Origin: Nissolia schottii | Lineage: Eukaryota > Streptophyta > Magnoliopsida > Fabales > Fabaceae | Reading direction: 5' to 3' | Length of the DNA: 64,000 nucleotides | NCBI GenBank assembly: GCA_003254905.1 | Contig: QANU01021398.1 | Coordinates: forward strand, 62,001 to 126,000 | Shown here: positions 11,176-21,677 of the stretch, piece by piece | How positions within the stretch are numbered: the stretch's first letter is position 1 | How the letters are laid out: the number at the start of each line of letters is the position of its first letter | Program-made: the position numbers and the translations under genes | Notes under the pieces: generated by a model | The model's input: the letters and a program-made list of their open reading frames with translations, nothing else | Databases searched by the model: none | Told to the model about the DNA's origin: nothing

Positions 11176-12062
11176 TACATGACTCACATGATGTTAATAT
11201 AGTATTAGAAAAAAAAACTTTTTGTACATCAATTTTTTGTTATTAATATGTCACTACATTAAATGTACATTTTCTCTCTCCTCTACCTCACTTTCTCACC
11301 TTCCTCCTCTTCTTCTTCTCCTTTTTTTTTAATCTCTTCTCCCCTCATGCTTCCTTCATTTATTTTTTTCATTTTATCACAAACATTTTTTTCTTCATTT
11401 ATTCAGTTTTTCTAGTTCGTTTTTCTTCATTTCTCATATTCCCTATTTTTATATAATTGTTTTTCTTCTTCGCAAAACGTTAAGAGTCTCAGAGTTTTCA
11501 TTTTCGTGTTCGTTTGTCCAATTTTTCTAGTTAAAAATTTTGTGCATGTGTATATAAAAGTTTGTGCATTATTGTTTAAAAGTTTGTGTACATGAGCACC
11601 AAAGTTTTCTTCTTCATATTCATTTTTGTTTCCATCAAATTTTTTGGTTCTGGTTGTTCAAAAGTTTGTACATGTGTGTAGAAAAGTTTGTGCACTTGAG
11701 TACCAAAATTTTCTTATTATTCATTTTTGTTTCATTTTCGTCCTTATTCGTTTCCACTTATGGGAAAGTTTGTGCACGCCAATTCAAAAATTTGTATATC
11801 TACTTTAAAATTTTTGTGCATGGTAACGAGTGATTCCACACACTTAAGAGTGTAAGCAGAGAGTAAAAGAGAGTGCGATAATTACTTTTTGTTATTTAAT
11901 GTGCTGCAGATTCGATTTGACTTAGTTTCGTATGTGAAAAATGTTTATGCATATATGTAAAAAAAGTTTGTGCATGTGTGTACAAAAGTTTGTATATTCA
12001 ATGTTGCTATGTATACTATGCATACTTTTATACGATGATGGTACGATGACAATAAAATTAAT
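11176..12062 (+). repeat. CT-rich tract and one-armed TTTGTGCA array
   Basis: 11270-11480 is a CT-rich tract. 11530-12000 holds about nine copies of AGTTTGTGCA/AGTTTGTACA on the plus strand only (near 11560, 11580, 11663, 11684, 11766, 11962, 11985). The tail 'GATGACAATAAAATTAATGTATACCTAACA' type sequence (about 12045-12075) resembles the tail of the foldback array at 46690-46720, so the two are probably members of one repeat family. Confidence 0.6.
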
Positions 12063-12075
12063 GTATACCTAACAT

Positions 12076-15000
12076 CCCAGATAATATTATTATTTACAGC
12101 CGAGCAAAAGTAATACTATATAGTTGAAATTGAACCGGCCTTTATGATCAAGAATAAGATCATGCATATCAATTCATAAGAATTCTTCCACATGCGAAAT
12201 TATTTTAATTTGAAGCACACTTCAGCTGACCACTTTTTTGCCACGGTGGTTTGACTGCGTTATTGCTACATGTAAACGCATATGTGTTCCCAAAGCATGT
12301 TCAATTTATTCCACGCAAGGCTTGGAAAATAAGAAATATGAAAACAGTTGTAAAATAGATTAGAATAAAGAGCGTGTTGACAATTCTCTCGTCATTTCTT
12401 TCTCTAGAAACAATCAATTGAAATGAAGATTTCGTACTTTGCTACCCACTACTAAGACTTTGAGTAGCGTTATTGGAACATAACAAATTGGAAGATTTTA
12501 TATCACAAAACTAATTGTATAACGGATACTTAATCGGTTCGCATACTTCATGGGTAAATACAAATTTATCTTAATTTTTTTTTACTTTTAACTATTTTTA
12601 GAATTAAATTCATTAATTTTATCATTATTTCATGATTTAATTTAACATATTGATATGTTGTATGATCTAATATGATGAACTAATATTTTTTAATACAATA
12701 TATGTAGAAAGATTCCGCATACGGCATATCTATTAATCTCTTTGCAAGTTGACTCTTTCAATAATTTAACTAATGAAAAGTTTGTCAAGGTCATATAGAA
12801 CATGAAATGATATTATTCGAAGAATTTAGTTATAAAAATTATTTAAAATTAAAAAAATTAATAAAAAATGAGATTTATCCCATGAGATAGGTGAAAACTC
12901 ATTTAACTCTATTTATCGATTGAAACTAACAGTGAAGGCTAAATATCAATGCAATGAAAAAAAATATTTATTAATTATTGAATGATTTAATTTCGACACG
13001 TTTTCATTAAAAGAGTTTTATGTTACTACTATCTACCTTCTCAAATAACTGTCACGATTTTAATTTTGTTCTTATCACATGTACTAATTATGATTTTTTA
13101 TAATATACATATATTAAATAAAAGTAAGTGGGAGAGAGTACAAATAAGTGAAAGACAATAAAAGAAAATCAAGAAATCAATAGCGATACTTTTGGAAAAT
13201 ACTAACATATTAATGTTTCTTAACTTTGAAACTTTTCAATCATTGCTCTTGTTAGGTTTAGCATAGCATAGGAGAAGATAAAGGGATCTATATTAAAAGT
13301 TATCATGATTAATCATGTTAAGAGAAAGAAATGCACAAACATTTAAATTTCATCCTACTAAATTTAAGAGAGTTTTACTTGTCTAAATTCTATGTCTTTT
13401 TCTCTTTTAATATGACTAAATATGATAATTTTTAACATTAACAAAATTATTCCTAAAAATAAAATATATGCATGGAGAGAAAATGTGGCGATGTCATTGT
13501 CTGCTTTAAGGTGGAAAATAGAATGAAAGAAACAAAAGAGAGGTGCGACCATTCCTCCCATAATGATAAGTAAACGAGAGAAGAGAGCATGAAATTAAGA
13601 ATACAACTTAATTCGACAGTTTCACCATGCTAAAGGAATATGGGAATTTGGGGGTAGGTAACGTGGGGCATAGAAAAAATAAGAAAAAAAAAAGGTGTTC
13701 TTTGCCTGGGGCTACTGCATTTGGGGTTTATGTAAATGGTGGTGTGGCTGTAATGTTCTTTGGTGGTGCTTAATTTCTGTTTTAAGTTCTTATACGTAGG
13801 AGTCGACTTATACGGACCTACCAAAATGGTCTCTGAATTTCAACCTCGAAAAACTAATGAAAAGCAATAATACAATAATTTATATTTCAATAATATTTTT
13901 ATTTGATTCACCAATATTATCCTTTTCACTTTTATAATTTTTTTTTTTTATCATTATATCACTCTCTTAACACTTCTACTGACTTAGCCATTTTTTCCCA
14001 TCTTTCTAATGGATGACTAACTTTTGATCATCAAAACTTCATCATTCCTAATGCTTCAAGTAATATATTCCTTCAAATAATAAAAGTGGATTCCATTAAC
14101 TTTGATATCAAATAGAAGATACATTCTTATCTAGACATGAATCTAACATCACATCTTAAGACATACTCATAATAAAAGTGAATTTTACTTTATTTAAAAT
14201 AGACTCACTAATTTATGGATCTTTTAATTTTTATGTGTGTGCACTTAAAACTGACATAGTAAAATTGTATCTATACAAGATTCGAGAGAATATGTTATAG
14301 TTGTGACATCCAAAAGAAAACACAACTCTAACTTATATACTCTAATAGTTCATTTTTATCCGTCACTTTGAGTAAATGCATACATATTAAGAAATTTAAA
14401 ATTAAGAGTGATTTGTGAACAATTTTACTATATTAACTTTATTTAATTTTTAAACTCTTATCAATTACTATGTTGACTACATTCTACAATGAAACTTGAT
14501 TGAAGGCCTAATTAAAAAATTAATAATAAATATTGCATATAAGGTGAGAGTAATAGATATTTTGGAACATTTTTTTTAAGAACGAAATAAGTGCTACCTT
14601 TAATCTATTTTAATTGTCATTTTAGTCAATTTGTTTTGATCCAAATTATCTGTTATTTTTACTTCTTAACACAAAATTTATTGTTACGTTTATAATTGTA
14701 CCTTCAATTTATTAGTTTTAAAAGTAGTAACTTTTCAATATTATCTTTATCCCTTTTCATTATTAAACACTTTAAGTAAATTAAACAAGAGTATTTTTAG
14801 TAAACTCACTCATTTCATCACTATTAAATTAAATTCTTTTTTTAATATTCGTACATTTAATTAAAGTATCACTTAAAATGAATTAAATAGAATTAATTAT
14901 CACTCAAATAAATTAACTCTAATTTATTGACCACGTTAAAGTTTGATCGATGCTGACAGGTAACAATCCTTTCGTGTGGGACTTAACCTATGGAAGTTTG

Positions 15001-15863
15001 CTACCTCTTACTGATTGAACTGAACCTCCAGTTTGATTCAACCAACAATTGCTTCCCACGTACACCTTTTAATTTGTGTCGTTTCATGGATTACACACCT
15101 AACTTTAGTTTTGATATTAACAATAGCAGGGTTAAAAGGAACTTAGATTCTCTTCGTATCATTTTTTTTTTCATGTAACGCTGTCATATTTAATTTTAAT
15201 TCATATGTAATATAAATAATTAAAAGATTAATAATAAAAAATTAAACATAATTTTATCATTAAAAAATTATATAAAAGAATTCATTCTTAATTTTGGAGT
15301 TTTTCAATAGAACCAAAGTCTGACTATATATTAGTTGATTAAATATATTTTTTTTCTCATCTCTTTTCTCTTTTTAATCCATGGCTAAACCTCGTCAAAG
15401 TAAGACATTGTCTTGAAACTTACAATATCACAACAAAAGCATTTTCATGTATGTCTTCGTTAAAATTCAATTCATAATATTTATTTTAGTAATATTCTGA
15501 ACCTTTCTTTTTAACATTAAAAAAATTGTTATCATAAGTAATGATTTGTAATTCAGCGATCTAGCTAGCCGCCAATGCCACTTGTCAATTTGAGAATTAC
15601 GCGTTAGCTTCCCAAGTCAGAATTTCATGGGAAAAAGAAAATAAAAGATGAAGAAAGAATCTCAGTTTTGCAGTAGGTAAATGGCAGGCTGTATTAGAGG
15701 AAGGGACGACTATGTCAACACCAACTCACTATTTTAAATTAAATTTTTAACCATAATATGGAGAAGGTGCGTAACATAGTGCTTTAGGAATAAATAAATA
15801 AATAAGGACCAAAAAGTAAAAATCGAGGGTGTCTGGAATATTGAATAATGAAGGTGTAGGTAC
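12076..15863. other. AT-rich intergenic region
   Basis: No exon-like sequence, RNA gene or intact transposon is recognisable on either strand. The short open frames at 13364, 13630 and 14990 are low in coding character and have no motif. Composition is strongly AT-rich throughout. Confidence 0.6.
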
Positions 15864-15877
15864 CATCTTATCTGTCT

Positions 15878-15887
15878 CTATATATAA
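15878..15887 (+). promoter_or_regulatory. TATA box of the phytocyanin gene
   Basis: CTATATATAA about 135 bp before the start codon, with a plausible transcription start near 15910 and a leader of about 110 nt. Supported by position and sequence only. Confidence 0.6.
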
Positions 15888-16022
15888 TCCTCGTTCCATC
15901 ATCTTTTATTGTCATTGGCAACAAGAGTTTCCTTTAGCTTACAACCTTATCATTATTCCTTTTGTGTGAACCTTTTTGATTTCTGAGAGAACATTATTGC
16001 GAAGAGAGGCATATAGAGAGAC

Positions 16023-16515
16023 ATGGCTATTAATGCATTTGCAGCTTCTTTCTTGATACTGTTGATGGCTTCTCCAACTGTGTTTGGAACTGATTATACT
16101 GTTGGGGATTCTAGTGGGTGGGCCCTTGGGGTTGATTACAGCACCTGGGCTTCCGGCAAAACATTCAGAGTTGGTGATACTTTGTGTAAGTCTCAACTCC
16201 TCCTTATCTCTCAAAATCCTTGCCTTTTTTTTTTTCTTTCCCCTAAGAGTTGAAAACAATTAATATTCATGCATCTAGTTAATTCAAGTGATTTGACACT
16301 TTTTTTTAAAAAAGAACCTCAAGTTGATTATTTAGAGAATGAAAAAATTAGGACTAAAAACTTTGTTCCTATAATAAGTCAACTTTATCCACAGTCACCA
16401 TTAAATTTGATAGAATTAACATTCAATCTCAACCTTTATAACATGTGAGATTCTTTATGCTATATTAAATATGCAATTTTGAAAATTTTAAAAAAATAAA
16501 GTTGCGTTTTTACGA

Positions 16516-16563
<48 letters not shown>

Positions 16564-17431
16564 TTTAGCTTAGTGATAAACATTTGATTCAATGTATTTA
16601 ATAAGCCAATTAAGATTCAAATTTTAATGGCTGTGTTCGATCATGGCATGGGGGTTGTATAACCGGATGTTCTCAATTATAATTTCACATGGTTTTACTT
16701 TCATCCTTAAAAAAAAAAAAATTCTTTAGTACAGTTGTTATACCTTGTTTAATAAAGGCAAAAACAATAATTGATTTTATACACTACTAGAGTCTTCTTT
16801 TCCCAGTTGATTTATCATATTATCCATGTCAAATTGACTTTATGATATGCCTTCTCATTGTCAATGATCTCTGTTTAAAAAAATTAAAAAAAAAAACATT
16901 TGTTTTATTTAAACTCATTTGCCACCAACACTGAATGTGATGTGTGAGAAAGTCAGTGTTGTTAGGAAGGGAAGTTGACCAATATGTTTGCGTGTAGTGT
17001 TCAACTACGATAACACCCATCAAGTGGACATCGTTGGAGCGAGCGCATACCAGAGCTGCAGCACTAGCAACCCAACAAAGAACTTCAAGGATGGCAAAAC
17101 CAAGATCTCTTTGGACAAAGCCGGCAAGATGTACTTCCTATGCCCCGCCCCAGGCCACTGCGCCGGCGGCATGAAGCTCCAAATCGACGTGGCGGGTGGG
17201 TCCCCACCACCAAAGGCATCCCCAACAACCCCGCCAAACTCCTCCCCACCAAAGTCGTCCCCAACGACCCCAAGTGGGACCCCACCACCAACCACCACCC
17301 CAAGTGGGTCCCCTTCTACTCCAACCCCCACCACGCCTTCTGCGCCTTCACCCAGCGGAGCGGCTGGCGTCGCTGCTTCCGGCGGGATGATGTTTGTGTC
17401 TGCTGCTGTCTTGGGTTTCATCATGTTCTAG
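16023..17431 (+). CDS. phytocyanin, uclacyanin type, GPI-anchored (2 exons)
   Basis: Exons 16023-16185 and 16998-17431 (donor GTAAGT, acceptor GTGTAG) join to 198 codons; the split codon gives Leu55. Residues 1-22 are a signal peptide. The plastocyanin-like domain starts at 'TDYTVGDSSGW'. Type I copper ligands are His62, Cys103, His108 and Met113, and Cys75-Cys109 form the family disulfide, so all four ligands are intact. Met as fourth ligand points to the uclacyanin subgroup rather than stellacyanin (Gln). Residues 122-172 are Pro/Ser/Thr-rich, probably arabinogalactan-type glycosylated. The Ala/Gly/Ser stretch followed by a hydrophobic tail (end 'LGFIMF') is a GPI-anchor signal. The protein should sit on the outer plasma membrane or wall face. 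The physiological substrate is unknown; an early-nodulin-like protein is excluded because the copper ligands are present. Confidence 0.92.
16518..16558. repeat. (TA)n microsatellite in the phytocyanin intron
   Basis: About 20 uninterrupted TA units inside the 812-bp intron. Confidence 0.95.
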
Positions 17432-17585
17432 GGAAGAGGCAGTGCTAGCTCTGTTGATTGATTTAAGATCTGTTGTTAGCTTTTCTTGTTTTGTTTTTTG
17501 GTTGGATTATTATTATTGTGTGGAATTTTTATATTTAATCTGAGATGTATATTTGATCTTGCGATGATATATATCTTCTTTCTTT

Positions 17586-17591
17586 AATAAA
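17586..17591 (+). terminator. poly(A) signal of the phytocyanin gene
   Basis: AATAAA about 155 bp after the stop codon, following a T-rich 3' untranslated stretch. Confidence 0.6.
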
Positions 17592-17639
17592 GGACAGAGT
17601 GGAATTTTGATGAAGTGATCTGTGAACCTTTTTTAAATT

Positions 17640-17700
17640 ATATTATTATTATTATTATTAAAAGTTAAATATTTTTAATGGTGTATATTAATTAATTAAT
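17640..17700. repeat. (TTA)n and TTAA microsatellites
   Basis: Short TATTATTATTATTATTA tract followed by TTAATTAATTAAT. Confidence 0.8.
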
Positions 17701-17798
17701 GCACTGCCAGCCACTCCACGCTGGGGAAACGCCGGATCCTATGCCTGACGGTGGACCAACGGCTGACACCGCACCATCACTACCCGATCCACGCTAGG

Positions 17799-17960
17799 CA
17801 CTATTAGAAATTTTACTATTACCGTCGCCTTTACCGTCGGTATGTACGGGTGTTACCGTCAGTCGTAATAATTATCGTTGGTTGGCGACGGGCCACTAGT
17901 GGCCAACACCGGACTATTGCCGATTGATGTTAAACTACTTCCAGCATATATCGCTTTATC
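17799..17960. mobile_element. CACTA (En/Spm) terminal fragment
   Basis: Begins CACTATTAGAAATTTTACTA, followed by repeated subterminal 'TACCGTCG' boxes (17819-17865). CACTA transposons characteristically combine a CACTA end with short repeated subterminal motifs. The other end is not found nearby, so this is a remnant. Confidence 0.55.
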
Positions 17961-18143
17961 ATAAATATTTCTGGAAAAATATATTATATTTCTAATAATG
18001 TTGCTAACAATTTAATTTGTAAGTAAACGTTTTTAAACCACATTCATATGAATGTTTTTTTTAGGAATAACAAATAAAAATAATTTCACACAACACATGA
18101 CCCTTAATCATATGGTTTTGTGCTCAAATCCGGAAGAGTAAAG

Positions 18144-18764
18144 GGTCAATTTTGTACTTATTAATTTTAAACTTGAGCCAATTTGCTCTTTATCAAATAA
18201 AAAGGTCTAAGTTACTCGCTGTTAATTTTTAATTTGGATCAAGTTAGTCTCTAGCCATATTTAACATTAGTCAAGTTAGTTATTTCTCCTCTATCATCTT
18301 AGTCTCTATTTTTCTCTCCCCCAACCCTTCTCTCTTCTAGGTGGTTGAGGACGTAATGCCGGAGAGAAGTGCAGGCAAAGTAGCGACTTGATGATGTTGT
18401 AAAAGTCACGACAATGATCATGAGACGGGTGAAATGAAGCAACCATAGAAGATGCAAGAGGGGTTGGGAAAGAGGGAAACAAATGAGTTAAGATAGGAAA
18501 GAAGAAAAAGCAACAATAATAACAATATAATTTTTGATATATTTAACTACATTTCTAAAAAAAACTTTTAACCACATATATGACGTGTGACTAATTATAC
18601 AAGGACTATTTTGGACCAGATTTAAAATTGATTGGGGCTAACTTGACTCGAGTTTGAAATTGATAAAGACCAACTTGGACCTTTTTTATTTGCTAAGGAC
18701 TAATTAGCCTAAAGCTAAGGACTAATTAGCCTAAGTTTAAAATTGATAAGTACAAAATATGACC
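18144..18764. mobile_element. foldback element, GGTCAATTTTGTACTTAT ends
   Basis: The left end GGTCAATTTTGTACTTATTA and the right end, read on the other strand, GGTCATATTTTGTACTTATC continue as an imperfect inverted repeat for about 50 bp ('CAATTTTAAACTTGAGCC' against 'CAATTTTAAACTTAGGC'). The interior (about 18300-18500) is purine-rich and carries no frame. Non-autonomous. Confidence 0.75.
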
Positions 18765-18845
18765 ATTTTTTTTTGTCAGAACCAAATTGACCATAAGTGA
18801 TTGAAGAGGGACCAAAATGACTCCTTCCTTTTTAAACTAAAAAAT

Positions 18846-19197
18846 GGTTAAATATGTTTTTAGTCCCTATAAAATTAAAAATTTTGTGTTTGGTCCCTAA
18901 AATTTTTTCGTTAGGAATTAGTCCCTAAATTTTTTTTTGGTAACTTTTAATTCCTGGAGACCTTAAGTGCTGACGTGACCGTTAAATGTGACACGTGACA
19001 CCGTTAAATGTGTTACATTCCACGTCACGTGTGGTGCCACGTGGCACATTTAATAGCTACATCAGCACTTAACATCTCTTTTTAACGGTGAACACTAAAA
19101 CCTGCCAATTTTTTTTGAGGGATTAATTCTTAACAAAAAAAATTCGAGAACTAAATATAAAATTTTTAATTTTATAACTACTAAAAACATATTTACC
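18846..19197. mobile_element. 352-bp foldback MITE, GGTTAAATATGTTTTTAG ends
   Basis: The left end GGTTAAATATGTTTTTAGTC and the right end read inverted, GGTAAATATGTTTTTAGTAG, pair over at least 90 bp. The centre contains ACGTG-bearing palindromes ('CCACGTCACGTGTGGTGCCACGTGG' region, about 19020-19045). The end sequence matches a repeat type widespread in legume genomes. Confidence 0.85.
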
Positions 19198-21340
19198 AAA
19201 AAAAAAAAAACATTGTTGAAAAGGATTCCTGCAAGTGTAACGGTACTCAGTAAATTAGTTTTTCATTGGTTAGGGTGAGATGATACTAGTGTTAACAAAC
19301 AACTAGCATTAGATCACTATTTTGATTTACAAAGAGGAAGAATAGTTTTTTTGATCATTTAAGAGTAAACAATCGAATTAAATTTTAAAGTTGACAACTA
19401 AACTTTAAAATCGGTCTTAAAGATTTGATATCCCTCTCAACATTCTTGAAGTTAATACAAGTTAATTAAATCAGTTATTTAACATTGATCAATTTAATTC
19501 ATTCAATTGTTAATTCGATCGACTTTTAATAATTTTAAAAATTTTATAAGAGATTTTTAAATGATAGAAATGAATTTAAAGTTAATTGTCAATTTCAGAA
19601 AATAAACTTCACTTAATGAGAAAAAGATTCGGGTCGATCCGATATGGTGTTAAAGCTCTATTAATGCTAATATTTTCCATTTATAAAACATAAACTTGAG
19701 ACATTATTTAAATAAAATTTTAAGAAAATAGTACCCATGCACATGAACCAATTGCATAATGCACTGTGCTATGGGTTTAAAAATACAACTAGCAAAGAAT
19801 CATTAACAATTATCTTTTAGTTTTGACCTATAACCACTACCTCCAACCAGCCATGTGCTTCTCACTTAAATTAACATAACCGCCTTCGTGTTGGATTATT
19901 GATCATCATGGATAAAATTATTTATTTGGCGGTAAAAGCTTGATGCAATTATTGCATAAAAGAATGAAAGGGCAAATTAAATATTGGTTACAATCAATTC
20001 ATCCTTAAACTTCTTTTTAAAAAAATGAAAAATTAATGTATGTCCTTACTCCTTAGGATACTTATTAAAGTGATAGAAATGATATATTTTGAGTTTTTAC
20101 ATGTTTTTATTGCATTAAAGACTTGTTAATTTTAATTTTTTTCATACAATATTTCTTTTTTCTTGCGAAACCCTTAAAATAGTTGTCAATTTTTAAACAT
20201 CACCGGAATTAATGAAAAATATAAATGTTATCGAAAGTCATACATGTTTTCTCCTTTAAAAATTAAGGGATTTTTTTTCCATTGAGTTTTCCCTATGAAG
20301 ATTTTAATAAGACACATCTTGTACTTGCAAAGCTGAGTTGATTCTCGGTGATTTTTGAGTGACTCTCTGGATGTATTTTCTTGCTTGATTTTGGGTTAAC
20401 AATTGTTAATGGAATGAAACATACTACTTGTAAAAAGAAGTCGTAATTTTTTTTGAGAATGGACAAAATTACCTTTATATAAAATAAATAAATAAATCTA
20501 CTCTCTAGTAATGCATTCAATAATTACAATAAAATTAAGGACAATATTTCTAAAAAAAAAATTATACCTTAAAATACAAGTTAGACAAATATTTTTAAAA
20601 CCTAATTTGGTTCAATTAAGACACACATTTTGAAAATGAGTGAGTGTGATAGCACCTTTGATCAAAATACGGTTAATATCATTCTTGTTCCATCAGTTCT
20701 ACTCTCCATGCCTATATAAGAAAATTGTGTTTTGTGCCACTCCAAGCATTTTGTGTGAGCCAATTGCAAGTAAAGATGACAATCAACTGGGGCAGGGTCA
20801 GGTAGTGCTCCCCCGTCACCACCCTGGGACCACGGGAGAAATTGAGAAATTTCCCCATCATCATTCTCTACGGATATTCACCTCTCTACGAGTATCTACA
20901 GATATTCTAAAACTATTATTTTAAATAACAAAAAATAACAAAAAAGGTAAACAAAACTTAATTAACTAAAAAAATATGTAATTTTTTTAAAAAAATCGAT
21001 AGATTAAATTTAAAAAAACTCAAACTAAATTAAACTTGTGCTAAGTCTTAAACATATAACAATAATAAGAAAGATGGGGTGAAGAGAAGAGTTGTGGTCG
21101 TGAACACCAGAAGCTAAGAAAGATAAAGACCACTGGACTGAGTGGTGGTTGTAGGGCAAGTGGTGGTGAGAGCGACGACCGGAATGGTGGTGGTGGGGCA
21201 GATGTAAAAAGGGTTGAATGATAAATTTATTAAGGATATAATGGGTAAATCAAATAATAATATCATAAAATATAAATATAAATATAATCAATTACATAAT
21301 TAGTTTTTGAATATTATCTCAGCTGTCGACTGATTTTTAT
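19198..21340. other. AT-rich intergenic region with minor repeats
   Basis: No gene seen. 20770-20910 resembles a widespread low-complexity plant repeat ('GGGGCAGGGTCAGG...' with 'GGATATTC'). 21120-21200 is a GGTGG-rich tract. No intact transposon. Confidence 0.5.
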
Positions 21341-21476
21341 ATATGGTTGAGATTTAGGGACCATTGTGGTCCCTAACTCAACCCTCTCTCCGTATAAGTC
21401 TTAGCCTAGGATCTAGCGTTTACGGTTTAACGCAAAAATGAACCGGTTTTAGCTCAATTTTTGTATGAGCGTATTT

Positions 21477-21596
21477 TGGGCTGACCCGGTGAGCCCAATT
21501 TGATAACTCTCTAGGCCGAGGGCGATCCCGTTTTGACAACTGTTTAGGGCTAGTTATACACTAGCTGGCCCATTTTGTGACTTCAATGCATATAAG
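21477..21596 (+). promoter_or_regulatory. MAGO core promoter: three site II elements and a TATA-like box
   Basis: TGGGCT at 21477-21482, AGCCCA at 21492-21497 and GGCCCA at 21567-21572 are TGGGCY site II elements, which in plants mark growth-linked housekeeping promoters through TCP factors. CATATAAG at 21589-21596 is a possible TATA box about 80 bp before the ATG. Confidence 0.55.
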
Positions 21597-21677
21597 CACG
21601 TTATTTACCTGCATAATCTCCTTTGCTCTGATTCTAGAACGAAATCGAGAGAGGGGGAAAACGCAAAAGAGGAGAGA

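Noticed and set aside
17020..17448. Long frames on both strands over exon 2 of the phytocyanin gene
   Set aside because: Produced by the GC-rich Pro/Ser/Thr codon repeat; only the frame continuing the cupredoxin domain is supported.
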